A stretch of 63,493 nt of DNA. Source: DASSKP01 sp035695045 (GTDB lineage: Bacteria; Actinomycetota; Actinomycetes; JAFAQI01). Position numbers and translations under genes: made by a program. Below are positions 35,267 through 43,334 of this stretch, in pieces. The stretch is taken from the NCBI GenBank assembly GCA_035695045.1, contig DASSEX010000001.1, positions 1 to 63,493 on the forward strand, in the 5' to 3' direction. The notes under the pieces were generated by a model. It did no database searches. It saw only the letters and a program-made list of their open reading frames with translations, and was not told the origin of the DNA. The number at the start of each line of letters is the position of its first letter. Position 1 is the stretch's first letter.

Positions 35267-36357
35267 ACATCGACCTCGGCGAACTGTCCCGCGCGGTGGG
35301 CCGACCGGTGGCGACGTACGACGTGGAGGCGATCGATCCGCATCTCCGCATCCACAGCGTCACCGGCGGCGTCTATCGGGTGCGCGGCGAGGGTTTCTCG
35401 ATCGTCGTGAAGGTGGTGCGCCATGGCGCCGACGGCACCCCTGACGGGCTCTGGTTGTCTGCTGCCGAGCCGACGCACCGCAACTACTGGAAGCGCGAGT
35501 GGCTCGCCTTCGATTCCGGCCTCCTCGGCCGGCTACCCGGACGGCTACGCGCGCCACGCCGCCTGCTGACGACAGAGGTCTCCGCCGACGAGTGCTGGAT
35601 CTGGATGGAGGACGCCCGCGGACGGCACGGCCCGTCGCTCGGGCTGGCGGACTTCGCCGCGATCGCCTTCGCACTCGGCACGACCCAGGGTGCGTACGCC
35701 GCCGGCGCGACCGCGTTGCCGAGCGACGAGTGGTTGTCCCGCGACTGGCTGCAGGGCTGGGTCGACGCGTGCGCCCGGATGGTGGAGTCGCTCGACGACG
35801 AGACGCTGTGGCGCGACGAGCGACTGCGGGCGCTCGGTCGGCTGCGACCGCGAGTCCGTGCGTTGTGGCGCGAACGATCCCGCCTGCTGGACATCACCGA
35901 CAGCGCGCCGCGGACTCTCGTGCACTGGGACTTCTGGCCGTCGAACCTGTACGTCGACAACGATGACGTGATCGCCATCGACTGGTCACAGGTCGGCCTC
36001 GGCTGCGTCGCGCAGGACCTCGACCAGATCACCCTCGACACGGTCTGGATGCAGGTCCGGCCGGAGGAGTCGCTGGACGAGCTGGAGCGGCGGGTCCTTC
36101 CGTCCTACGCGGCCGGACTGCGCGAGGCCGGACTCGACGTCGAGGCGTCGCAGCTTCGGCGCTGGTACGCCGCCGCGGCGGCCGCCCGCTATGCCTGGAT
36201 GGGCGCAGGGCAGGCGAGGATCCTCGCCGACCCCGCGGCCGTCGCCGCGCAGGAGCGTCGTTTCGGCAGGGAGTACGACGCGGTGCTGGCGGTGAAGGCG
36301 AGGGTCGTCGAGCATGCGATCCAGCTGGGCGAATGGGCGTTAGAGTCCGGTCGATGA
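35263..36357 (+). CDS. Aminoglycoside phosphotransferase-fold kinase
   Basis: 364 residues. The kinase-like core has HWDFWPSNLYVDNDDVIAIDWSQ, which contains the catalytic HxDxxxxN and the DFD-like IDW metal motif, and an N-terminal lobe with SIVVKVV for the ATP lysine. Small-molecule kinases of this fold act on sugars, choline, macrolides or aminoglycosides; no substrate is indicated. GTG overlaps the MFS stop. It ends by overlapping the next ATG by four bases. Confidence 0.75.
   Translation: MNIDLGELSRAVGRPVATYDVEAIDPHLRIHSVTGGVYRVRGEGFSIVVKVVRHGADGTPDGLWLSAAEPTHRNYWKREWLAFDSGLLGRLPGRLRAPRRLLTTEVSADECWIWMEDARGRHGPSLGLADFAAIAFALGTTQGAYAAGATALPSDEWLSRDWLQGWVDACARMVESLDDETLWRDERLRALGRLRPRVRALWRERSRLLDITDSAPRTLVHWDFWPSNLYVDNDDVIAIDWSQVGLGCVAQDLDQITLDTVWMQVRPEESLDELERRVLPSYAAGLREAGLDVEASQLRRWYAAAAAARYAWMGAGQARILADPAAVAAQERRFGREYDAVLAVKARVVEHAIQLGEWALESGR
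36341..36353 (+). promoter_or_regulatory. Internal leaderless promoter before the RAM-domain gene
   Basis: TAGAGT (36341-36346), seven bases, then ATG, inside the last codons of the phosphotransferase gene. Confidence 0.4.
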
Positions 36358-36632
36358 TTACCGCGATCGTGTTCATCCAGGCGTCCGTCGACCGCATCCC
36401 CGAGGTCGCGGAGGCGATCGCGCAGCTGCCGGGCGTGACCGAGGTCTACTCCGTCACCGGTGAGATCGACCTGATCGCACTCGTGCGCGTGCGCCAGCAC
36501 GAGGAGATCGCCGACGTCGTCGCCGACCGGCTCAACAAGGTCGACGGTGTCCTGTCGACCGAGACCCATGTGGCGTTCCGGGCCTACTCCCAGCTCGACC
36601 TCGAAGCCGCGTTCTCCCTGGGCTTCGACTAG
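36354..36632 (+). CDS. Lrp/AsnC ligand-binding (RAM) domain protein without DNA-binding domain
   Basis: 92 residues, MITAIVFIQASVDRIPEVA, an AsnC-type RAM fold (beta-alpha-beta-beta-alpha-beta) with ALVRVRQHEEIADVV and a small ligand-site loop VTGEIDLI. There is no helix-turn-helix, so it may be a ligand-binding subunit or modulate a full Lrp protein. ATG overlaps the phosphotransferase stop by four bases. It is convergent with trpD; amino-acid sensing near trpD is plausible. Confidence 0.85.
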   Translation: MITAIVFIQASVDRIPEVAEAIAQLPGVTEVYSVTGEIDLIALVRVRQHEEIADVVADRLNKVDGVLSTETHVAFRAYSQLDLEAAFSLGFD

Positions 36633-36640
36633 CGCGCCTC

Positions 36641-36667
36641 CGCGGCGGTTGGTCACTCGCCGCCGCG
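36641..36667. terminator. Hairpin between the RAM gene and trpD
   Basis: CGCGGCGG and CCGCCGCG form an eight-pair stem with an 11-base loop that contains the trpD stop. It may terminate both convergent genes. Confidence 0.4.
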
Positions 36668-37693
36668 ACTGACCTCGATCCAGCGATCGAGCGCACGTTG
36701 CGCCGCACCGCTGTCGATCGACTCGGCGGCACGATCCAGCGCAGGTCGCAGCTGCCCGGCGACAGGCGCGTCGGAGATCCCGTCGAGAGCGAGAAGCGCG
36801 GCGGCCGCGTTGAGGAGCACCGCGTCGCGGACCGGACCCGACTCACCGGACAGGAAACGGCGAGTGACGTCCGCGTTTTGCGCCGCGTCGCCACCGCGAA
36901 GCGCATCCGACGTCGCGGTCGGGAGACCCAGCTCCGAGGGCTCCAGGCGGTCCTCACGCACCGCTCCCCCGCTCACCGCCCACACCGTGGAGGGCGCGCC
37001 GATCGACAGCTCGTCGAGCCCGTCGTCTCCACGAAAGACCAGCGCCGACGCCCCTCGCCGGGCGAGCACCCCGGCCATCACCGGCGCCATCCGCGCGTCG
37101 GAGACACCGACGGCCTGCGCGGACGGCTGGGCCGGGTTGGTGAGCGGTCCGAGGAAGTTGAACACCGTAGGAACGCCGAGCTCCCGGCGCGGCACCGCAG
37201 TGTGCCGGAACGCAGGGTGGAACACGGGCGCGAAGCAGAAGCCGATGCCGGCCTGCGCAACGCACTCGGTGACCTTCTCCGGCGGGAGGTCCACGACGAC
37301 GCCGAGCGCTTCGAGCAGGTCCGCCGAGCCGCATGCCGACGACGCTGCGCGGTTGCCGTGCTTCACGACGGTCGCGCCGGTGCCGCGCACCACGAGTGCC
37401 GCCATCGTCGAGATGTTCACCGTGTGCGCACGGTCGCCGCCGGTGCCGCACGTGTCGACAGCGGGACCGTCAACGGTCACCCGCAACGCATGGTCGAGCA
37501 TCGCCCGCACGAGCCCGTCCACTTCCTCTGCGGTCTCCCCCTTGGCCCGCAATGCCATGGCGAAGCCTGCGATCTGTGCGGGCGTCGCCTCTCCGGACAT
37601 GACCTGGTTCATCGCCCAGGTCGTGTCGTCTGCCGCGAGCGACTCACCGCGCAGCAGCGCCGAGAGCAGACCGGGCCAGGCCCGCTCGGTCAC
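36653..37693 (-). CDS. trpD: Anthranilate phosphoribosyltransferase
   Basis: Transfers the phosphoribosyl group of PRPP to anthranilate, the second step of tryptophan synthesis. 346 residues with VDTCGTGGDRAHTVNIST (PRPP/Mg site, about 78-95), KHGNRAASSACGSADLLEALG, FAPVFHPAF and LGPLTNPA, which is the complete family signature. GTG is directly adjacent to the stop of the upstream zinc-ribbon gene. No other trp gene is in the window. Confidence 0.95.
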   Translation of the reverse strand: MTERAWPGLLSALLRGESLAADDTTWAMNQVMSGEATPAQIAGFAMALRAKGETAEEVDGLVRAMLDHALRVTVDGPAVDTCGTGGDRAHTVNISTMAALVVRGTGATVVKHGNRAASSACGSADLLEALGVVVDLPPEKVTECVAQAGIGFCFAPVFHPAFRHTAVPRRELGVPTVFNFLGPLTNPAQPSAQAVGVSDARMAPVMAGVLARRGASALVFRGDDGLDELSIGAPSTVWAVSGGAVREDRLEPSELGLPTATSDALRGGDAAQNADVTRRFLSGESGPVRDAVLLNAAAALLALDGISDAPVAGQLRPALDRAAESIDSGAAQRALDRWIEVSRGGE

Positions 37694-37963
37694 TCAGTCG
37701 GCTCCGAGCGACGCCGAGAGGTCGGCCATGAGCTTGCGGGCGTCGACATGCAGGTGCGGCGCCACGTCGCGCAGCCGGGTCGCCGCTCCGGACAGCGCGT
37801 CCGCCGCAGCGAGCACCTCATGGACCGCTGCCGAGGCGACCGGTACGTAGTCCGGCGAGAGCTCGCGGCCGCATCTCGGGCAGCGCCCGGTGTAACCGTC
37901 GGCCACCAGCTCCTGCAGGCGGAACGACTCCCCGCAGTGTCCGCACCATGCACCGACGTCCAT
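37694..37963 (-). CDS. Zinc-ribbon protein upstream of trpD
   Basis: 89 residues: one four-Cys zinc ribbon (WCGHCGESFRLQELVADGYTG is split as CGHC near 7-10 and CPRC near 28-31), then a helical tail. Function unknown. It follows the pseudo-receiver gene by six bases and abuts trpD, so all three are likely transcribed together. Confidence 0.7.
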   Translation of the reverse strand: MDVGAWCGHCGESFRLQELVADGYTGRCPRCGRELSPDYVPVASAAVHEVLAAADALSGAATRLRDVAPHLHVDARKLMADLSASLGAD

Positions 37964-37969
37964 GGCTGG

Positions 37970-38389
37970 TCAGTGACCGGCGGCGACGACCGTGCCCGCG
38001 CGTGGAACCAGCGCGAGGACGGCGTCGGTGATCTGCATGGCGTCGACCGGATGCTGTACGACGCCCTCCGCGCGGCACCACGTCGCGAGCCACGCATCGT
38101 CGCGACGGCCGACCAGGACGAGCACCGGCGGCGGTGCGTCGAGCTCGTCCTTCAGCTGCCGGCACAGCCCCATGCCGCCCGTCGGCGCGGCCTCACCGTC
38201 GAGCAACGCGACGTCGATGTCGCCTTCGTCGCACCGCGCCACGACCTCCGCGCCCGTGACGGCCTCGACGATCTCGACCTCGATGCCGGGCGCCGGGCGA
38301 GTGCCGAGCGCACTCCGCACCCGCTCGCGGACCGCCGCGCTGCTGGAGTAGACGAGCAGCGTGATGCGACGGGCGTCGGTGTCGGACAT
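37970..38389 (-). CDS. Degenerate response-regulator receiver protein
   Basis: 139 residues with a receiver fold and no output domain. The phospho-Asp is present in VALLDGEAAPTGGMGL, but the N-terminal acidic pair is replaced by LLVYSSSAAV and the conserved Lys by His in VVQHPVDA. Classical Mg-dependent phosphorylation is doubtful. ATG 38389 is preferred over a farther GTG because TACGAT lies seven bases upstream. It begins the operon with the zinc ribbon and trpD. Confidence 0.7.
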   Translation of the reverse strand: MSDTDARRITLLVYSSSAAVRERVRSALGTRPAPGIEVEIVEAVTGAEVVARCDEGDIDVALLDGEAAPTGGMGLCRQLKDELDAPPPVLVLVGRRDDAWLATWCRAEGVVQHPVDAMQITDAVLALVPRAGTVVAAGH

Positions 38390-38402
38390 GAGGGCAATCG
38401 TA
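38390..38402 (-). promoter_or_regulatory. Leaderless promoter of the pseudo-receiver-trpD operon
   Basis: TACGAT (38402-38397 on the minus strand), seven bases, then ATG. It lies about 40 bases from the divergent Fur-type promoter. Confidence 0.5.
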
Positions 38403-38437
38403 TCGACCCCCACCACGGTCGCTGTCGCACCATTGCC

Positions 38438-38457
38438 TAGAATGAGAATCACTCTCA
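38438..38457 (+). promoter_or_regulatory. -10 element and Fur-type operator
   Basis: TAGAAT (38438-38443) directly abuts TGAGAATCACTCTCA (38443-38457), a 7-1-7 inverted repeat of the Fur family. A dimer bound there would cover the -10 and the start site, so autorepression is expected. Confidence 0.65.
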
Positions 38458-38479
38458 ACTCAGGCAGGGAGCACGGCGA

Positions 38480-38884
38480 GTGCAGGCAGCGACGAGCTCA
38501 CGGATGACGCCGCAGCGGCGCGCCGTCCTGGATGCGCTCGCCGCCTCCACGGACCATCCGACCGCAGCGGAGGTCCTCGAGCGGGTGCGGCATCTGCAGC
38601 CCGGCATCGGCGCCGCGACCGTCTACCGGACGCTCGCCCTGCTGGTCGAGAGCGGCCAGGCGTTGGAGCTCAACCTCGGTGACAGCGACAGCGCTCGCTA
38701 CGACGCCAACGTCACCCGCCACGACCACGTCGTGTGCCTCGACTGTGGCCGCGCTGTCGACGTACAGGCCCCGATGCCGACGCGCGCCGTTCGTGCGCTC
38801 TCGGAGGACACCGGCTACTCGATCACGGGTTACGACGTGCAGTTCCACGGTCGTTGCCCGAGCTGCACCGCCCGCACCACCTGA
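38480..38884 (+). CDS. Fur/PerR-family metalloregulator
   Basis: Metal- or peroxide-sensing repressor, 134 residues. A winged helix (about 10-80: MTPQRRAVLDALAASTDHPTA, ATVYRTLALL) is followed by the dimer domain with His pair RHDHVVC, and structural zinc CLDCG and CPSC. Family alone does not separate Fur, Zur and PerR; rubrerythrin downstream favours a PerR or Fur role. GTG follows AGGGAG by eight bases. Its promoter carries a matching operator. Confidence 0.88.
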   Translation: MQAATSSRMTPQRRAVLDALAASTDHPTAAEVLERVRHLQPGIGAATVYRTLALLVESGQALELNLGDSDSARYDANVTRHDHVVCLDCGRAVDVQAPMPTRAVRALSEDTGYSITGYDVQFHGRCPSCTARTT

Positions 38885-38905
38885 CCCGCTCTAGGAGGAG
38901 AAAGC

Positions 38906-39349
38906 ATGTCGTCGCTCAAGGGCACGAAGACCCACGAGGCATTGAAGGAAGCATTCGCCGGTGAGTCGATGGCCAACCGGCGTTACCTCTACTTCGCGCG
39001 CAAGGCGGAGCTCGAGGGCTTCGCGGAGATCAAGGAGCTGTTCGAGGACACCGCCAAGGGCGAGACGGGACACGCCTTCGGTCATCTCGACCACCTCGTC
39101 GCGGCCGCCGACCCGGCCACCGGTGAGCCGATCGGTGACACCGACGCCAACCTCGCGTCGGCCGTCGCCGGCGAGACCTACGAGTTCACCGCGATGTATC
39201 CCGGTTTCGCCAAGACCGCCCGCGAAGAGGGCTTCGAGGAGATCGCCGACTGGTTCGCGACGCTGGCCCGGGCCGAGAAGACCCACGCGGGTCGTTTCCA
39301 GAAAGCGCTGGACAAGCTGCGCGCCGAGAAGGCCGACCAGCCCGCCTGA
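38906..39349 (+). CDS. Rubrerythrin-family protein
   Basis: Di-iron peroxide-reducing protein. 147 residues, a four-helix ferritin-like bundle with GESMANRRYLYFA, DTAKGETGHAFGHL, AGETYEFTAMYPGF and ARAEKTHAGRF, giving the Glu and ExxH ligands. No rubredoxin domain (no CxxC), so it needs an outside electron donor. GGAGGAG precedes the ATG. It follows the Fur-type gene by 21 bases and precedes DUF3501 by seven. Confidence 0.9.
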   Translation: MSSLKGTKTHEALKEAFAGESMANRRYLYFARKAELEGFAEIKELFEDTAKGETGHAFGHLDHLVAAADPATGEPIGDTDANLASAVAGETYEFTAMYPGFAKTAREEGFEEIADWFATLARAEKTHAGRFQKALDKLRAEKADQPA

Positions 39350-39356
39350 CCCGGCG

Positions 39357-39980
39357 ATGACTGCTGCCCTGTCGCGCGATGCCCTGACCCTGGACCTCGC
39401 GCAGTACGCCGCCCGACGCACCGCAGCGCGCGACCGGATGATCCCGCTCCGGCGGGGTCGCCGGTTGCGGCTCGGTGACCAGCTGGTCCTCGAGTTCGAG
39501 AACGCCGAGACGCTGACCTACCAGGTGCAGGAGATGCTCTTCACCGAGGGCATCACGGACGAGGCCGACGTCGCCGCCGAGCTCGCCGCCTACTCGCGAC
39601 TGCTGCCGAGCTCTCACGAGCTGACCGCGACGCTGTTCCTGGAGTTCGACGACGTGAGCGCTGTGCGTGACGAGCTGCGACGGTTGGCCGGCGTACAGCA
39701 TGCGATCCGCATCGAGGTCGGCGGCGAACGTGTACCCGCGGTCGAGCTGCCCGGACCGGACGAGGACGGCCCGTCCGAGGAGACCTACTCCGTGCACTTC
39801 CTGAAGTTCCGGTTCTCCGACCAGGCGCGCGACGCGTTCCGTGACCCGTCGGTGCCGGCGCTGCTCGTCGTCGACCATCCGGAGTACGCCGACGACACGC
39901 CGATCGACGGCGACGCGCGGAAGAGCCTGCTCGCCGACCTCGCGCTCACTACGGCGCGGTCGGAGGAGCACTCCCGTTAG
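39357..39980 (+). CDS. DUF3501 family protein
   Basis: 207 residues, starting LSRDALTLDLAQYAARRTAARDRMI near residue 6, with LGDQLVLEFENAETLTYQVQEML (first 20 of it at about 47) and VHFLKFRF near 145, which is the DUF3501 pattern. Function unknown. In many proteobacteria DUF3501 genes neighbour rubrerythrin and an Fe-S binding oxidoreductase; here rubrerythrin is present but the Fe-S protein is not. The end overlaps the convergent GT39-like gene by four bases. Confidence 0.82.
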   Translation: MTAALSRDALTLDLAQYAARRTAARDRMIPLRRGRRLRLGDQLVLEFENAETLTYQVQEMLFTEGITDEADVAAELAAYSRLLPSSHELTATLFLEFDDVSAVRDELRRLAGVQHAIRIEVGGERVPAVELPGPDEDGPSEETYSVHFLKFRFSDQARDAFRDPSVPALLVVDHPEYADDTPIDGDARKSLLADLALTTARSEEHSR

Positions 39981-41392
39981 CCGGAGCGACGGAAGCAGAC
40001 GACGCGGAGCAACGGCCCGAACCTGCTGACCGACGCCAGACTCAGGCGTGGCCCGAGAACCTGCCGCACGGTGCGCACGCGCTGGGCGAACCACTGCCGC
40101 GCGACGCTCTCGTTCGGCGCCAGCAGCACCGTGCAGACACCCTGCTGCGTCGCTGCTTCCGACCGCACCCGACTGAGCGGCTCGACGCGTGGATGGATGC
40201 TCGAGCGCAACGGATCCGCCGGCAGTCCCAGCACGTGCGGTCCCGCCGCCCGGTCACGCCACTGGTAGTAGTCGAACGGGACATAGCCGGTCGCAGGGAC
40301 GAACCACAGCGCGTCTCCGCGAGCGGCGTGGCGGAGTGCGTACGACGACGCCGCTCGCCAGTCCGTCGCCGCCTTGACGTGCCCTGCGTAGTAGCCGCCC
40401 ACCGCGACGGCCGACAGCGCGACCAGGACGACGACTGCCGTTGGGCGCAGCCACGCGATGGTCAAGCCCCGCACCGCGCGTGCGACCAGGATGAGGAACG
40501 CCGGCAGCGAGACGATGAGATAGCGCTCCCGCCACGCCGGGTGCACGAGCGACATGGCGAGGGCCACCGCCGCCGGCAGCACGAGCATCACCCAGGGGAA
40601 CCCCGACTCCCAACGCCGCTCCGGCGCGACCGACATCGAGCGGTAGGTCTGCACTGCGGCGACCGCGAGCAGAACGACGGCGAGAACCGCCAACGGGATC
40701 GACCCGCTGAACGCGTAGATCAACCGTCCCGGGTCGAGCAGCGAGAAGCGATGTGCGTCCGGGAGATGTCCGCGCACCGCGAGGACGGCGATGAGCAACG
40801 GCGCGATGAGCACGCCGAAGCCGACTGCCGCCGGCAACAGGACCCGCGGTCGGCGGCCGCGCGGGAGCAGCAGCAGCGAGGCGAGCTCCGCGACGACGAG
40901 CAACGCGATGTAGGAGTGGGCGTAGAAGCCGGCCGCGGAGACGACGGCCCACGAGACGGCGGTCGTGATCCGCGGCCGGCTGACGCAAGCGGTGAACAGC
41001 AAGGCAGACGACGCCGCGACGAGCAGGACCAGCGAGTAGGCGCGTGCTTCCTGCGCGTACTGCACGACCATGGGGTTGACGGCACAGAGGGCTCCCGCCA
41101 CCAACGCTGTGCGTCGACCGGCCAGCCGCCGGGCGAGCTCCGCCACGACGGGCACGGTCGCGACGGCTGCCGGCACCGACAGCAGGCGGATGACCCCTTC
41201 GGTGCGCCCCAGCGCGAGCCAGAAGTGGAGCGCGACGTAGTAGAGGCCCATGACGCCGCGGTCGTGCAGGACGACATGGACCATGCTCGACAGCGAGCGG
41301 TGCGCCCCGACGAAGCTGTAGCCCTCGTCGAGCCAGAAGTTCTTGCGCCCGATGAACGCGGTCGCCGTCGCCGCCGCGACGACCGTTTCCAC
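39977..41392 (-). CDS. GT39/ArnT-like polytopic mannosyl- or glycosyltransferase
   Basis: 471 residues with the GT-C acidic motif DEGYSFVGAHRS near 22, AQEARAYSL near 118, about ten membrane helices and a C-terminal soluble tail. It probably uses a polyprenyl-phosphate sugar. The first membrane helix begins at the GTG used here, and an upstream in-frame CTG at 41440 with GAGGGAGG at ideal spacing would supply a full helix (PYAAWVAVETVVAA), so the true start may be that CTG. Acceptor unknown. Confidence 0.75.
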   Translation of the reverse strand: METVVAAATATAFIGRKNFWLDEGYSFVGAHRSLSSMVHVVLHDRGVMGLYYVALHFWLALGRTEGVIRLLSVPAAVATVPVVAELARRLAGRRTALVAGALCAVNPMVVQYAQEARAYSLVLLVAASSALLFTACVSRPRITTAVSWAVVSAAGFYAHSYIALLVVAELASLLLLPRGRRPRVLLPAAVGFGVLIAPLLIAVLAVRGHLPDAHRFSLLDPGRLIYAFSGSIPLAVLAVVLLAVAAVQTYRSMSVAPERRWESGFPWVMLVLPAAVALAMSLVHPAWRERYLIVSLPAFLILVARAVRGLTIAWLRPTAVVVLVALSAVAVGGYYAGHVKAATDWRAASSYALRHAARGDALWFVPATGYVPFDYYQWRDRAAGPHVLGLPADPLRSSIHPRVEPLSRVRSEAATQQGVCTVLLAPNESVARQWFAQRVRTVRQVLGPRLSLASVSRFGPLLRVVCFRRSG

Positions 41393-41482
41393 GGCGACCC
41401 AGGCGGCGTACGGCGAGGGGCGGCCGAGTCGGCGAGGCAGTTGCGTCCTCCCTCGTCGACGCGACGATCCGGTCGCGTCAGG

Positions 41483-43291
41483 CTAGCCGTCGTCGCGGCC
41501 GAGCTTCTCCTTCGCCTCTTCGGCGAACTCGGCGAGCTTGCCCTTCACGCCGTGCTCGGCGATGCCGACGCGGTCCTCGTCGCCGTGCACGAACGCCTTC
41601 GCGATCTTCTTCGCCATCGCCACCTTGACGTGCGGCGGCAGCGCGGCGACCGTCGGGTCGGTGCAGAACTCCAACAGGACCGGGCCGTCGGCCGTCAGGG
41701 CGCGGTCCCAGGCCGGACCGACGTCCTCGGGCCGGTCGACCTTGATGCCCTCGAAGCCGAGCAGCTTCGCGTACTCCGCGGCGGGCAGGTAGGGCAGCGT
41801 CTGCGTCTCCGGGTTCTTCGGGTCGCCGGAGAGCACGCGCTGCTCCATCGACACCTGGTTGAGGTCCTCGTTGACCAGCACGGCGAAGACGAGCGTCTTG
41901 TTCTGCTTCATCAGCATCGGGAGGTAGCGCTTGACGGTGATCAGCTCGTTCATGCCGAGCATCTGGAACGCGCCATCTCCGGTGAACGCGATGACCGGCC
42001 GGTCCGGATGCGCGAACTTCGCGCTGATGCCGTAGGGGATGCCGGGCACCATCGTCGCGAGTGTGCCGGACAGCGAGCCGCGCATGCCTTCACGCATCAT
42101 GCAGTGCCGGGCGTACCAGTTCGTCGCCGAGCCGCTGTCCGACGTCATGATGACGTTGTCCGGCAGGCGCCGGTTGAGCTCCCAGAACACCCGCTCCGGA
42201 TTGACCGGGTCGGCGTCCTGCATGGCCCTGTCGTCCAACGTGCGATGCCACGCCTTGATGTCGTCCTCGATCGTCTCGCGCCAGGATCGGTCCTCCTTGC
42301 GCGACAGCATCGGGATCAGCGCCTGCAGCGTGTCCTTCGCGTCACCGACGAGCGAGACGTCGTTCGGGTAACGCACGCCGATCAGTGAGCCGTCGATGTC
42401 GATCTCGACGCACTTCGCCTGGCCTTCCTTCGGCAGCCACTCCGCATAGGGGAACGACGTGCCGACCATCAGCAGCGTGTCGCAGTGCATGATCATCTTG
42501 TTGCTCGGCACGGTGCCGAGCAGGCCGATGCCGCCGGTGACGTAGGGCAGCGTGTCCGGCAACACGTCCTTGCCGAGCAGAGCCTTGGCGACGCCGCAGC
42601 CCATGAGCTCCGCAACCTGCGCCACCTCGTCGGCTGCCTTGCGCGCACCCTGACCGATCAGGATCGCGACCTTCTCCCCCGCGTTGAGGATGTCGGCCGC
42701 CTGCCGCAGCAGTGACTCGTCCGGGATCATGTGCGGCTGGTTCCAGCCCACGCTCGTGAACACCGAGCCGTGGTCGCGCGGCGGGTCGGAGTACTCCGCC
42801 TCGCCGACGTCCTCCGGGACGATCACGATCGCGGGCCGGCGCTCTTCGTACGCCGACTTGATCGCGCGGTCCAGGACGTGCCGCGCCGAGTGCTCGTCCA
42901 TGACCGTCGAGACGAAACCGCCGACGTCCTTGAAGAGCGTCTGCAGGTCGATCTCCTGCTGGTAGTGCGCGCCGACCGCCGTGCGCTTCTGCTGGCCGAT
43001 GATCGCGAGAACCGGCTGATGGTCGAGCTTGGCGTCGTACAGGCCGTTGATCAGGTGGATCGCGCCCGGCCCGCTGGTCGCCATGCAGACGCCGATCTCA
43101 CCGGTGAACTTGGAGTGCGCGCAGGCCATGAAGGCCGCCATCTCCTCGTGCCGGGTCTGCACGAAGAAGGGGTCGCCCTTGACCCGGTCCAGCGCACCCA
43201 AGAACGCGTTGATGCCGTCGCCCGGGTAGCCGTAGATCCGGTGCACGCCCCACTCGGTGAGGCGCTTCAGCATCCATTCGGCGACCTGCAT
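41483..43291 (-). CDS. Thiamine-pyrophosphate-dependent oxidase/dehydrogenase (pyruvate oxidase-like)
   Basis: About 602 residues, a three-domain TPP enzyme: an N-terminal Pyr domain with GDGINAFLGAL and RHEEMAAFMA (catalytic Glu), a central domain with GQGARKAADEV, and a C-terminal PP domain with FTGDGAFQMLGMNELI. The GYPGDGINAF start and lack of acetolactate-synthase FAD motifs suggest pyruvate:quinone oxidoreductase or pyruvate oxidase. The second ATG (43291) is used because AGAGG lies eight bases upstream; the first, six bases earlier, is too close. Downstream of an enolase-superfamily gene. Confidence 0.8.
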   Translation of the reverse strand: MQVAEWMLKRLTEWGVHRIYGYPGDGINAFLGALDRVKGDPFFVQTRHEEMAAFMACAHSKFTGEIGVCMATSGPGAIHLINGLYDAKLDHQPVLAIIGQQKRTAVGAHYQQEIDLQTLFKDVGGFVSTVMDEHSARHVLDRAIKSAYEERRPAIVIVPEDVGEAEYSDPPRDHGSVFTSVGWNQPHMIPDESLLRQAADILNAGEKVAILIGQGARKAADEVAQVAELMGCGVAKALLGKDVLPDTLPYVTGGIGLLGTVPSNKMIMHCDTLLMVGTSFPYAEWLPKEGQAKCVEIDIDGSLIGVRYPNDVSLVGDAKDTLQALIPMLSRKEDRSWRETIEDDIKAWHRTLDDRAMQDADPVNPERVFWELNRRLPDNVIMTSDSGSATNWYARHCMMREGMRGSLSGTLATMVPGIPYGISAKFAHPDRPVIAFTGDGAFQMLGMNELITVKRYLPMLMKQNKTLVFAVLVNEDLNQVSMEQRVLSGDPKNPETQTLPYLPAAEYAKLLGFEGIKVDRPEDVGPAWDRALTADGPVLLEFCTDPTVAALPPHVKVAMAKKIAKAFVHGDEDRVGIAEHGVKGKLAEFAEEAKEKLGRDDG

Positions 43292-43334
43292 GGTCATGTC
43301 CTCTCGTGTGTGTCAGCTATCGATGTGCCCGGCG

